This document shows positions 16,972-25,213 of a DNA stretch of 64,000 nt, piece after piece. Source of the DNA: Demequina oxidasica (GTDB taxonomy: Bacteria > Actinomycetota > Actinomycetes > Actinomycetales > Demequinaceae); the NCBI RefSeq assembly GCF_000975115.1, contig NZ_BBRE01000001.1:1021322-1085321 (forward strand), given 5' to 3'. The position numbers and the translations under genes were made by a program. The number at the start of each line of letters is the position of its first letter. Within the stretch, counting starts at the first letter, position 1. A model generated the notes under the pieces. The model was given only the letters and a program-made list of their open reading frames with translations, was not told the DNA's origin and did not search any database.

Positions 16972-19197
16972 ATGAGCAAGAACGCCGGCGGCTCCGCGGC
17001 CCCCACGAGCACAGCGCGTACGGCACAATCCGTCGCCGATGCCATGGTTGCCTCAGGCGTCGGGCACGAGCGGTACTCGCGCGGCAGGGGCGCGGCCGAT
17101 GTACTGATCCGCGCTGTTGCGATGGGACTGACCGTCTGGATCTCCCCCGGCATCACGCAAACGTCGTGGTGGTCGCTGCCCCTTGCGGTAGCGGCCATCG
17201 TGGCTGCCAGTTGGGCGCTCCGTCCACTGCTGGTGCGCATCGCGGGGCTGTTCGGCTGGATTGGCGCACTCGCGCTCGCCCTGTTCGCCAACGCGGTGTT
17301 CGTGGGCGCGGGGCTATGGCTAACGCCCGGCATCGAGACGTCGAGCGTCACCGCGGCAGTCGTCGCCTCCTGGGTCTACGCCTTGCTTCTCACCGTGATT
17401 GCCTGGTGCTTCTCCGTCAGCACCCAGGTCTACCTCATGGTCCATGCACTGAGGATGAGCTCCAAACGGCAGGGCTCCGCGCGCGGCAAGGACGATGCCG
17501 CGCAATCGGGACGGTCGCGCATCGAGGATCCCGATGTCACTGGCGTGCTGTTTGTTCAACTAGACGGCGTGCCCGCCCCCGTGCTCCGCGGCGAGATTCG
17601 CGCGGGCAACCTGCCGACGCTCAGCCGCTGGATCCGGTCCGGTTCGCACAAGCTGGTCGAGTGGCGTGCCGAAGTGCCGTCCACCACCCCCGTCAGCCAG
17701 GCCGGCATCCTGCACGGCAACAACGACAACATCCCGGCCTTTAGGTGGTGGGATCGGTCGCTGGGTCGCCTGGTAGTCGCCAACGTACCGGCCGATGCCG
17801 CGCTGATCGAGGAACGTGTGAGCAACGGCCGCGGACTGCTCGCCGACGACGGGGTGTCAATCTCCAACCTGTTCTCCGGCGACGCGGCCGTGGCTCAGGT
17901 GACGGTCAGCGGACTGCGCAACAAGACCGAGGGGCTGGGACCAAGCGAGTCCTACGCGTCGTTCTTCACGCACCCGGCCGGCTTCCTGCGTGCTGTCATC
18001 TTGTCCATCGGCGAGGCATTCAAGGAACTGTTTCAGGCCCGCCGCCAGGAGCGACGCGACGTGCGACCCCGGATCAAACGGGCCGGCAACTACGTCGCAT
18101 TACGCGCCATTACCAACGTGTTCCTGCGCGACCTCAATGTGGCGCTGATCGTCGAAGCCATGATGGCTGGACGCAAATCCATCTACGTGGACTTCGTGGA
18201 CTACGACGAGGTCGCCCACCACGCCGGCGTGACCCGCCCCGAGTCGCTCGCGTCGCTCTACGGCCTGGACGACGTGATGCGCGGCCTCGAGGCACTGGCC
18301 GACTCCGGCGCGACTCCAAGGCCCTACAAGATCGTGGCCGTGTCTGACCACGGCCAGAGTCAGGGTTCGACGTTCCTGCAGCGCTACGGGATGAGCCTCG
18401 AAGAGTTCGTCACCGCCCACATCGACAATCCCGATGCGCCCAAGCAAGCTCCGGTGTCCGGCCACCACGTCGAGGCCAGCACTGCCCGCCACGAATCCGA
18501 GCAGTGGGGCCTGGCGAATGAACTAGCCACCGAGTTGGGCGGCCAGTCGAGCGTGACGGGCCGGCTGACCCACCGTGCACTCGCGAAGGACGCGGCCGCG
18601 CCGGCCGCGCCGACCGAGGGCTTGGACCGTCCGCGCATCGCCGTGGTTGGCTCGGGAAACTTGGGCGGCATCTGGTTCGCGCAGCACACCAAGCGCCTCA
18701 CCCTCTCGGCCATCGAACGCGGCTACCCCGGACTGGTGGAGGCGTTAGCGACTCATCCCGGCATCGGCTTCCTGGTAGTGGCGACGCCCCACGGGCCCGT
18801 CGCGATCGGCGCTGCCGGTGTCGTGAACTTGACCACGGGAGTCGTCACGGGCACCGACCCGCTGGCCGCCTTTGGGGACGATGCGCGGGCTGACTTCGCG
18901 CGCGTCGCCGAGTTCACGGACGCCCCAGATATCTACGTGAACTCGCTCTACGACGCGGACCTTGACGAGGTCGCAGCGTTCGAGGAACTCGTGGGCTCGC
19001 ACGGCGGGGTGGGGGGCTGGCAAACCCGACCCCTGCTCGTCTACCCGAGCGAGTGGAAAATCTACGGTGCGCTACTGGACGACCGCGGCCGCCTGAGCGG
19101 TGCGGAGACTGTGCATCGGCAACTCGTCGAATGGCTCGAGCAGCTCGGCCACCGGCAGACCTTGTCGCAGGCGGCTGAGGAGCGCGACGCGCCGTAG
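16972..19197 (+). CDS. Membrane-anchored alkaline-phosphatase-superfamily protein
   Basis: A 741-aa protein. Residues 35-160 hold four membrane helices of the phage-holin-like type often fused to this family. From about residue 185 a phosphodiesterase/phosphatase-superfamily domain begins (VLFVQLDGVPAPVL), with a nucleophile region STTPVSQAGILHG and metal-ligand motifs YDEVAHHAG (~407) and VSDHGQSQG (~450). The C-terminus (550-741) adds a second soluble part with another THPGIGFLVV-type strand. It probably cleaves or transfers a phosphate ester at the membrane. It is 10 nt downstream of galM, so likely cotranscribed. Confidence 0.75.
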   Translation: MSKNAGGSAAPTSTARTAQSVADAMVASGVGHERYSRGRGAADVLIRAVAMGLTVWISPGITQTSWWSLPLAVAAIVAASWALRPLLVRIAGLFGWIGALALALFANAVFVGAGLWLTPGIETSSVTAAVVASWVYALLLTVIAWCFSVSTQVYLMVHALRMSSKRQGSARGKDDAAQSGRSRIEDPDVTGVLFVQLDGVPAPVLRGEIRAGNLPTLSRWIRSGSHKLVEWRAEVPSTTPVSQAGILHGNNDNIPAFRWWDRSLGRLVVANVPADAALIEERVSNGRGLLADDGVSISNLFSGDAAVAQVTVSGLRNKTEGLGPSESYASFFTHPAGFLRAVILSIGEAFKELFQARRQERRDVRPRIKRAGNYVALRAITNVFLRDLNVALIVEAMMAGRKSIYVDFVDYDEVAHHAGVTRPESLASLYGLDDVMRGLEALADSGATPRPYKIVAVSDHGQSQGSTFLQRYGMSLEEFVTAHIDNPDAPKQAPVSGHHVEASTARHESEQWGLANELATELGGQSSVTGRLTHRALAKDAAAPAAPTEGLDRPRIAVVGSGNLGGIWFAQHTKRLTLSAIERGYPGLVEALATHPGIGFLVVATPHGPVAIGAAGVVNLTTGVVTGTDPLAAFGDDARADFARVAEFTDAPDIYVNSLYDADLDEVAAFEELVGSHGGVGGWQTRPLLVYPSEWKIYGALLDDRGRLSGAETVHRQLVEWLEQLGHRQTLSQAAEERDAP

Positions 19198-19284
19198 CGA
19201 CATCTGAGGGCCCGTGACCGCACTTGCCCGCCCCAATCTCCTTAGAATGGGTTCGCATTACTCAACTTCTATTAGGGAGTTCAC

Positions 19285-19440
19285 ATGATTATTCTGGGAG
19301 TCATCCTCCTCCTCATCGGCTTACTTCTGCCGGTGCCCTTTCTCGCGACCATCGGTGGAATCCTCATCGTCGTCGGACTCATTCTGTGGATCCTTGGTGC
19401 GACGGGCCGCGCCGTGGGTGGGCGCAAGCACTTCTGGTGA
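19285..19440 (+). CDS. DUF6131-like two-TM peptide
   Basis: A 51-aa peptide too short for usual gene cut-offs: two hydrophobic helices (IILGVILLLIGLLLPVPF and IGGILIVVGLILWILGA) and a conserved tail TGRAVGGRKHFW. The same tail ends the actinobacterial DUF6131 family. AGGGAG sits 5 nt before the ATG. Function unknown. Confidence 0.85.
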   Translation: MIILGVILLLIGLLLPVPFLATIGGILIVVGLILWILGATGRAVGGRKHFW

Positions 19441-19488
19441 ACCACCGATGCTTCACCGCGACTCGGTAGCTCTCTGCTGAGTCGAACG

Positions 19489-19522
19489 GCGTACCGGTCC
19501 GGGGACCCTCGGATCGGTACGC
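19489..19522 (+). terminator. Hairpin downstream of the DUF6131-like gene
   Basis: GCGTACCGGTCCG and CGGATCGGTACGC pair at 12 of 13 positions around an 8-nt loop, about 50 nt after the stop. It probably ends the transcript before the lipid kinase gene; no U-tract is present. Confidence 0.45.
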
Positions 19523-19547
19523 CCCCCTCGCCGATTGGAGAATCCCT

Positions 19548-20429
19548 GTGACCACCATTGCTGTCATCGCTCATTCAAAGAAAACGTTTGGCGGGGGCCT
19601 TGGAGAACTACGCCGCGTGCTCCACGACGCAGGTCACCCCGAGCCACTTTGGTACGAGGTCGCCAAGAGCCGCCAGGTACCGAAGTGCGCAAAACAAGCG
19701 ATGGCGGATGGCGCGGATCTCATCTTTGTGTGGGGAGGTGACGGCACCGTTCAGCGGTGTATCAACACAGTCGCGGACACCGACGCAGTCATCGCCATCT
19801 TGCCCGCGGGCACGGCAAACCTACTCGCTACGAACCTCGGCGTGCCTCAGGATGTCGCCGAGGCAGTGACCATTGGGTTGCACGGCGATCGCAGGACCTT
19901 GGACCTCGCGACGGCCAATGGTGAACACTTCGCGGTGATGGCCGGCGCTGGGCTCGACGCGCTCATGATTGACGGGGCCGATGCGGGATTGAAAGACCGC
20001 ATGGGACGCGCAGCCTATCTGTGGACCGGTGCGCGCAACCTCAAGACCAGTCCCGTGAACGCCAAGGTCGAGGTGGACGGCCGCACCTTCCACAAGGGCG
20101 AGGTGACGTGCGTGCTGATGGGCAACGTCAAGGACGTCTTTGGCGACATCGAGGTGTTTGACGGCGCGCGCCCCGACGACGGTCTGCTGGAGATCGGGAT
20201 CGTCACCGCACAGAGCCAAGGGGAGTGGATCCGTACCCTCGGCACCGTGGTGATGGGCAAGACTGAGAATTCCCCATTCGTGATCACGGCGCGCGGATCC
20301 AAGTTCAAGATGAAGTTCGACGCTCCCACTCCGTACGAGATTGACGGTGGCGTGCGCAAGAAGGTCAAAAAACTGAAGGTCAAGGTGCGACCCAAGGCGA
20401 TCACCATCTGCGTTCCGAACGCCTCCTGA
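19548..20429 (+). CDS. Diacylglycerol/sphingosine kinase-family lipid kinase
   Basis: A 293-aa cytosolic kinase that phosphorylates a lipid or polyprenyl alcohol with ATP. It carries the nucleotide-binding motif WGGDGTVQRCIN (~residue 63) and the LPAGTANLLATNLG loop (~86-99), both diagnostic of the DAGK catalytic domain. The C-terminal beta-rich half ends with the family's pattern of PYEIDGG. The GTG at 19548 has a GGAGA RBS 7 nt upstream. Exact lipid unknown; a YegS/BmrU- or DgkB-like role is possible. Confidence 0.87.
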   Translation: MTTIAVIAHSKKTFGGGLGELRRVLHDAGHPEPLWYEVAKSRQVPKCAKQAMADGADLIFVWGGDGTVQRCINTVADTDAVIAILPAGTANLLATNLGVPQDVAEAVTIGLHGDRRTLDLATANGEHFAVMAGAGLDALMIDGADAGLKDRMGRAAYLWTGARNLKTSPVNAKVEVDGRTFHKGEVTCVLMGNVKDVFGDIEVFDGARPDDGLLEIGIVTAQSQGEWIRTLGTVVMGKTENSPFVITARGSKFKMKFDAPTPYEIDGGVRKKVKKLKVKVRPKAITICVPNAS

Positions 20430-20494
20430 CCGCGAGCGGCAAAGGCTTCCGCGTCGGCGGCTAGTATGGTGAATCCATCGAGGCAACTCGATGC

Positions 20495-20568
20495 GCGGGT
20501 GTAGTTCAATGGTAGAACTTCAGCTTCCCAAGCTGATAGCGCGGGTTCGATTCCCGTCACCCGCTCCA
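20495..20568 (+). tRNA. tRNA-Gly (anticodon CCC)
   Basis: The cloverleaf folds fully: acceptor GCGGGTG/CACCCGC, anticodon stem TCAGC/GCTGA around loop TTCCCAA (anticodon CCC), T-arm GGGTTCGATTCCC and an encoded CCA end. It is a lone tRNA, with the SulP gene starting within 40 nt. Confidence 0.97.
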
Positions 20569-20607
20569 GGCTCGTAGGTAGAGGCAGTGAGGGAAGGGAT
20601 CACCTCT

Positions 20608-22326
20608 GTGACGGAACGTTCCTCGAAGCCTTCCGCAGCATCGGCCGCCAATGCCAGCAAGAAAAGGCGCGGCAAGTTTGGACGCCCCACCCCCAAAGAT
20701 GCCGTCTCCGGCCTCGTGACCGGGCTCTTCTCGATTCCCGAGGGCATGGCGTACGCGACCATCGGCGGGTTCTCGGCGCCCATGGGCCTGTGGTCCGGGA
20801 TCGTGCCCACCATCGTTGGCTCGATGTTCGCGCGCACCGTGCTGATGATCACCACCTTGACCAGCGCCATCGCGCTGTCGGCCAAATCGATCCTGTCGGA
20901 CGCGGGGCTCGACCCGGGCGACCTGGGGGCGGTCGCGATGCTGACCGTTCTGGTGGGCCTCGCGATGCTCGCGCTCGGGCTGCTCAAGATGGGCTCCGTC
21001 ATGGCCTTCGTGTCCACGGCAGTGATGACAGGGTTCACCGCGGGGATCGCGGTGCAGATTGTCGCGGGCGTGATGAAGGACGCGACAGGGTACGACTCGG
21101 ACAAGTCCAATACCGTCGCCACGCTGGTGGACTCAGTGGCGAACGTGCAGCAGTGGGACGGGTGGTCGGTGGCGGTCGCGCTCGGCACCATTGCCGTCTG
21201 GGCAGGGTTCCGGGTATTCCCCAAGCTGCGCTCCATGGCGACGCTGATCGCCCTCGTGGTGGTGACCGCCGTGGTGGCAATCGCGAAGATCGACGTCGAA
21301 CTCGTGTCCGACATCGCCGAGGTCCCACGCTCGCTCCCGCCACTGACCCTGCCCGACCTGTCGACCATTCCCTCCTTGGCCGTCGGGGCCGTGGCGATCG
21401 CCCTCGTAGCGCTCGCCCAAGCCGCCGGAATCGGAGCCTCCGTCCCCAACCCGGACGGCACCCGGCCCGATGCCTCCAAGGACTTCACCGCGCAGGGCCT
21501 CGCCAACATCGGCGGCGGGTTCTTCGCAGCCCTGCCCACCGGAGGTTCGCTGTCCCGCACTGGAATAGCCACCAGCAGCGGTGCGATGACGCGCTGGGCG
21601 GGCATCTTTGCGGGGCTGTGGCTGCTCATCATTGTGCTCACCGTTGGACCCGTCGCGGGACTGATCCCCATGCCGGTGATCGGCGGACTACTGCTGGTCA
21701 TTGGCGCCGAACTCGTCATGGGTCGCATCCCCGACATGAAGCTGGTGTGGCGCACGTCGGTGATGTCTAGCGCGGCGATGGTGCTGACCTTTGTTGCCAC
21801 CACCGGGCTGCCGCTCCAGGTGGCGATTTTCTTTGGAGCGGGGGTGTCGATCCTGCTCTACGCCGCGCAGGCCTCCAAGCAGGGTCGAATAGTACGGCTG
21901 GTGCGCTCGGAGACGGGAGACTGGTCGATTGCCGACCTACCCACCTCCTTCCCGGAGGACCAAACCACGGTGCTGCACTACGCAGGCAGTGGCTTCTTTG
22001 CCGAGGTGAACCGCCTCGAGAGCGAGTGGCCGGCCGCCACGGCGGGACACCGGGCCGCCGTGGTCCTGTCACTGCGCGAGGGCGCGGGCATCCCGTCCGC
22101 GACCTTCCTAAAGTCCCTGGACGCGAGGCTCGAGGCCTGGCACAACGACGGTATCGAGGTGGTGCTCTGCGGCGTGTCCGACACCCTGCGGGATCACCTC
22201 GCCAAGGACGGCACGGTGGAGCGGCTCGCCGACGCCATCATCCCAACCACGCCATCCATCATCGGCAACCTGGACGCGGCATACGAGTTGGCCGAGGCAC
22301 GCCGCTTGAGTGCGGACGCATCCTAA
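20608..22326 (+). CDS. SulP-family anion transporter with STAS domain
   Basis: A 572-aa inner-membrane transporter of the SLC26/SulP family, moving sulfate, bicarbonate or another small anion. Hydrophobic helices fill residues ~30-430, beginning with a family-like VSGLVTGLFSIPEGMAYATIGG and a conserved ALPTGGSLSRTGI segment. A C-terminal STAS domain follows (~445-560: HRAAVVLSLREGAGIPSATF). The GTG at 20608 is favoured by a GGGAAGGGA RBS; a GTG at 20587 in frame is also possible. Divergence from classical SulP (no QxxxF-type motif checked) leaves the substrate open. Confidence 0.88.
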   Translation: MTERSSKPSAASAANASKKRRGKFGRPTPKDAVSGLVTGLFSIPEGMAYATIGGFSAPMGLWSGIVPTIVGSMFARTVLMITTLTSAIALSAKSILSDAGLDPGDLGAVAMLTVLVGLAMLALGLLKMGSVMAFVSTAVMTGFTAGIAVQIVAGVMKDATGYDSDKSNTVATLVDSVANVQQWDGWSVAVALGTIAVWAGFRVFPKLRSMATLIALVVVTAVVAIAKIDVELVSDIAEVPRSLPPLTLPDLSTIPSLAVGAVAIALVALAQAAGIGASVPNPDGTRPDASKDFTAQGLANIGGGFFAALPTGGSLSRTGIATSSGAMTRWAGIFAGLWLLIIVLTVGPVAGLIPMPVIGGLLLVIGAELVMGRIPDMKLVWRTSVMSSAAMVLTFVATTGLPLQVAIFFGAGVSILLYAAQASKQGRIVRLVRSETGDWSIADLPTSFPEDQTTVLHYAGSGFFAEVNRLESEWPAATAGHRAAVVLSLREGAGIPSATFLKSLDARLEAWHNDGIEVVLCGVSDTLRDHLAKDGTVERLADAIIPTTPSIIGNLDAAYELAEARRLSADAS

Positions 22327-22356
22327 TCTGCGCCACTACGGTCGCCCTTTTGCGTG

Positions 22357-22388
22357 CCCCCCATTTGGTTGCCCCCACAAATGGGGGC
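22357..22388 (+). terminator. Hairpin after the SulP gene
   Basis: CCCCCATTTG and CAAATGGGGG form a perfect 10-bp stem with a 10-nt loop, 31 nt after the stop, followed by CTT. It separates the SulP gene from the secreted-protein cassette. Confidence 0.6.
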
Positions 22389-22479
22389 TTGCGACATTAG
22401 TCGAGTCCCGACATTCTTGCTCCGTCGCACCACTCGGGTGGCGACCCGCAAAGATGCGGATCTCAGTACGGAGGAACCC

Positions 22480-22935
22480 ATGAAGTTCCGAAAGACAGCG
22501 GTGGCACTTGCTGCCATCGCGCTGGCGGGTGCAGGCGTCGCCGGCCCTGCGAGCGCAAGTAGCGACAGTGACAGCCGGAGCTATGGAGGCACCACCATGT
22601 CTACCTATGTCTATATAGATTCATGGTCCGGGTGGGATGGCTGTGGTTATTTCAAGACCTACGCCAAGACCAACAAGAAGGTGAGCGCACTTAAGCACTC
22701 TGTGGAATGGGACCCGATTGGCGTGGGAGCGAGTGCCAGCGTAAAGGGCGTCGGAATCAGCGTGTCGGGTAACAATGGCGGCTCTCCCACAGCCTCGTTC
22801 ACGAACTACAACTCTTCGTATGCGGGCCTTACGGGAACCGCTTGTGCGTCCTGGTCCACCATCTATCTGGGCGTGTTCTCGACTGGCTCGACCAAGGTCG
22901 GCGGGGTCTATTTGACGTCCACTTCCCACGTCTAA
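22480..22935 (+). CDS. Secreted 151-aa protein of unknown family
   Basis: A Sec signal peptide (basic MKFRK, then an Ala/Gly-rich core ending PASA, cleavage near residue 26) leads a mature protein of about 125 residues rich in Gly, Ser, Thr and aromatics. It has only two cysteines (Cys55, Cys122), suited to a single disulfide. No known domain is recognised; a lactococcin-972-type bacteriocin was considered because of the neighbouring ABC genes, but the sequence does not match. GGAGG sits 5 nt before the ATG. It is the first gene of a four-gene cassette with a lipoprotein, an ABC ATPase and an FtsX-type permease, so it may be the exported or regulated product. Confidence 0.75.
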   Translation: MKFRKTAVALAAIALAGAGVAGPASASSDSDSRSYGGTTMSTYVYIDSWSGWDGCGYFKTYAKTNKKVSALKHSVEWDPIGVGASASVKGVGISVSGNNGGSPTASFTNYNSSYAGLTGTACASWSTIYLGVFSTGSTKVGGVYLTSTSHV

Positions 22936-24579
22936 ATGCCAGCGACTATCGCAGTGGTAGCCCGGACCATGGTCCGGGCTACCACCGTTGCTCTTGCGCT
23001 CATTACAACGATGTCAATTTCCGGATGCGCCCCTCACGTGAAGGAACCCGAGTCGGCGACCCAAGAACGAGCGCGTTCGTACCTCGCCGAAGATCTTGCG
23101 AACCTCATGGACTCGAATGGCCTTGTGATTAATCCAGGCGACGGATCGCCTCGCCCTATCGATACCTATTCCTCCGCATGGCTCCTTACCATGATGGATG
23201 ACCTGGGCGAAAAGCCTGCGCTGAGTGCCGCCTCTCTGAGCGAGGATGAGGCGGCTCGCATGCGCTCTCTGGCTGCAGAACTTCCACCGACCTGGCGAGC
23301 CTGGTCGTGGCTAGTCATGGCGAACCATGGATTCCCCACTTCCACAGATGCCTCGAATGCCCTCACTGGCGAGGCTTGGGAGAAGATTGTCGACGAGGAC
23401 GATCGTGCGTTACGCCTGTGGGTTGAGGACTTAGCCTCACAACAAGGTGTCGCAACGATGGACGCACACGAAATTGATGCGGCGGTGCCAGACGCTTCAG
23501 CCAATTCTGAGTTAGGAGCGCCAGCAGCATGGCGACTTCACCGGGTTTGCGATCACCGTAACCTCAAATGCAAAGCGCCGGCCCTCCCGTCGGCACCGTC
23601 AAAGATCCCGGATATTGCGTCTGTGCTTGAACTCTCCGCCAGCGCTGAACTCGTACATTCTGGCGTTGAAGTCAATGGATACGATGGCCCCACCGCGGTC
23701 GAGCTCGCGGTTGCCTCCCTCAAGATGCTGCCCGACGGTAATGACATCGCTGCAGCACGACTCACCCGGATCCTTGTACTTGAAAATGCCGACACCTCGA
23801 CTGCCAAGTCGTATCTGGCGCGCGCAAGCGACCGGCGCGACCCCGTCACCGGCCTATATCGACAGCACGTGGATTATCAGGGGACCGTAGCTGCGACATA
23901 TGCCGCCCGAACAGCGCTGGGGCCTCGATTCGACGACCTGGTCTCGACAAGTACTAGGGACACCGTCGCAGACCTATTGGCTGCGACCGATGTGGCGCCA
24001 TCTACGCGACTTCAGGCCATTGCCGTCATCACTCCATTCGGCGAATCCTCTAACCCGGCTCATCGAGCGGAGATTCGTGACGTAGCAAGGAGTCTGACAG
24101 GTCTAGACGTCCCACCAGACCGAGCTAGTTCGGTGACGGAACTGCTATTGCTGTTGCAGGACTTGGGCGAACAGCCCACCGGAGTGCACTTTTTACCCAT
24201 TCCCGTCACTGATGAAACCGAAGAGACGGTCGCGCGCATTTTGCTGTGCGCGCTTTCAGGACTCATCGACAACGCGGAGGAAATCCTGGAATACTACGCG
24301 GATTACCTCCATGAATTGCCGGAAAGACTCGACTCCAATGAGCCCAGTTCCTCTACATTTATCGCAGAATTAACCTTGCTCGACTTTCTCGAAATAGGTG
24401 ACAATCCTGACTTGCACTCCAGACTGCTGAATCGAGTCGAATCCCGCATCGGCTGCCCAGAGACACCACACCTCGCATCGCGTGGCATCTCGGGAGCTCA
24501 AGGCTACGACGTACTGCTTACCGCACAACTCGTGAACACACAGATCGGAATGGAGGCAATCGGTGACCACACTGATTGA
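22936..24579 (+). CDS. Large lipoprotein of the ABC cassette
   Basis: A 547-aa protein with a type II signal peptide and lipobox SISGC (Cys31 if translated from 22936, Cys20 from the ATG at 22969). The rest is acidic, helical and soluble, with repeating helical segments (SSAWLLTMMDDLG, TVAATYAARTALG, AELTLLDFLEIGD) that recall alpha/alpha-toroid repeats; this fold is a guess. The ATG at 22936 directly follows the stop of the secreted protein (TAA-ATG), while the ATG at 22969 lies at the centre of a 32-bp perfect palindrome. It overlaps the ABC ATPase gene by 17 nt. Anchored outside the membrane, it could bind the secreted protein or the permease. Confidence 0.75.
   Translation: MPATIAVVARTMVRATTVALALITTMSISGCAPHVKEPESATQERARSYLAEDLANLMDSNGLVINPGDGSPRPIDTYSSAWLLTMMDDLGEKPALSAASLSEDEAARMRSLAAELPPTWRAWSWLVMANHGFPTSTDASNALTGEAWEKIVDEDDRALRLWVEDLASQQGVATMDAHEIDAAVPDASANSELGAPAAWRLHRVCDHRNLKCKAPALPSAPSKIPDIASVLELSASAELVHSGVEVNGYDGPTAVELAVASLKMLPDGNDIAAARLTRILVLENADTSTAKSYLARASDRRDPVTGLYRQHVDYQGTVAATYAARTALGPRFDDLVSTSTRDTVADLLAATDVAPSTRLQAIAVITPFGESSNPAHRAEIRDVARSLTGLDVPPDRASSVTELLLLLQDLGEQPTGVHFLPIPVTDETEETVARILLCALSGLIDNAEEILEYYADYLHELPERLDSNEPSSSTFIAELTLLDFLEIGDNPDLHSRLLNRVESRIGCPETPHLASRGISGAQGYDVLLTAQLVNTQIGMEAIGDHTD
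22954..22985 (+). promoter_or_regulatory. 32-bp perfect palindrome between secreted-protein and lipoprotein genes
   Basis: The half-site GTGGTAGCCCGGACCA is followed directly by its exact reverse complement, with an in-frame ATG (22969) at the centre. In RNA it would form a stem of 14 bp with a CATG loop. It may attenuate expression of the downstream genes relative to the secreted protein, or bind a protein on DNA. Confidence 0.7.
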
Positions 24580-25213
24580 GCTGGAGCGGATCACAAAGAC
24601 CTACTCCAGCGAGAAGTCGACTACTCAAGCGCTTGGAGAAATAAGCCTTCGCGTAGCAACGTCCGAGGTAGTAGTGCTTATGGGACCCTCTGGGGCAGGG
24701 AAGAGCACTCTGCTGGGAATTGCGTCGCTCATGATTCGCCCCACCTCCGGCAAAGTGACCATTCTGGGCCGCGACGTAGCCCAGCTCGGTGAGTCAGGTC
24801 GCGATCGTGTTCGAGGTGAATCGTTCGGCTTGATTCCGCAGTCACCGCGATTATTCGCGGATCTCACTGCGGTTCAAAATGTCGAGGTGGCTTCCCTCAA
24901 CGTGTCACGAGCAAATGCACGCGAGGCAGTGGAGCGCGTGGGTCTTGAACATCGAGTAGATCACCGAGCCGGTTTACTCTCAGGTGGAGAACAGCAACGC
25001 CTGTCGCTCGCGCGCGCACTCGTAAACCGCCCATCAGTCATTGTTGCCGACGAGCCGACCTCCGGTCTCGATGACCACAACGCAGTTCAACTTTGCACCC
25101 TGCTACGCGAACTCGCCGACGACGGCGCAGCGGTCGTCATTGCCACTCACGACGCACGAGTGCTTCCATACGTCACGCGTCAAATCGACATCATCTCTGC
25201 AGGTGCCCGTTGA
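24563..25213 (+). CDS. MacB/LolD-type ABC transporter ATPase
   Basis: A 216-aa ATPase that energises the adjacent FtsX-type permease. It has Walker A GPSGAGKST (~residue 41), Q-loop GLIPQSPRLF, signature LSGGEQQRLSLARAL (~139), Walker B VIVADEPTSGLD and H-loop IATHDARV. All catalytic residues are intact. The GTG start lies 17 nt inside the lipoprotein gene and its stop overlaps the permease TTG start by 3 nt, so the cassette is tightly coupled. This subfamily exports lipoproteins or peptides, or transmits force, rather than importing nutrients. Confidence 0.92.
   Translation: MTTLIELERITKTYSSEKSTTQALGEISLRVATSEVVVLMGPSGAGKSTLLGIASLMIRPTSGKVTILGRDVAQLGESGRDRVRGESFGLIPQSPRLFADLTAVQNVEVASLNVSRANAREAVERVGLEHRVDHRAGLLSGGEQQRLSLARALVNRPSVIVADEPTSGLDDHNAVQLCTLLRELADDGAAVVIATHDARVLPYVTRQIDIISAGAR

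Noticed and set aside
20015-20560. Minus-strand ORF with GIEPALSAWEAEVLPLNY
   Set aside because: This is the well-known false protein read from the complement of a tRNA.
22480-22935. Lactococcin 972-family bacteriocin
   Set aside because: The neighbours recall such loci, but the mature protein is longer and lacks the family's sequence pattern.
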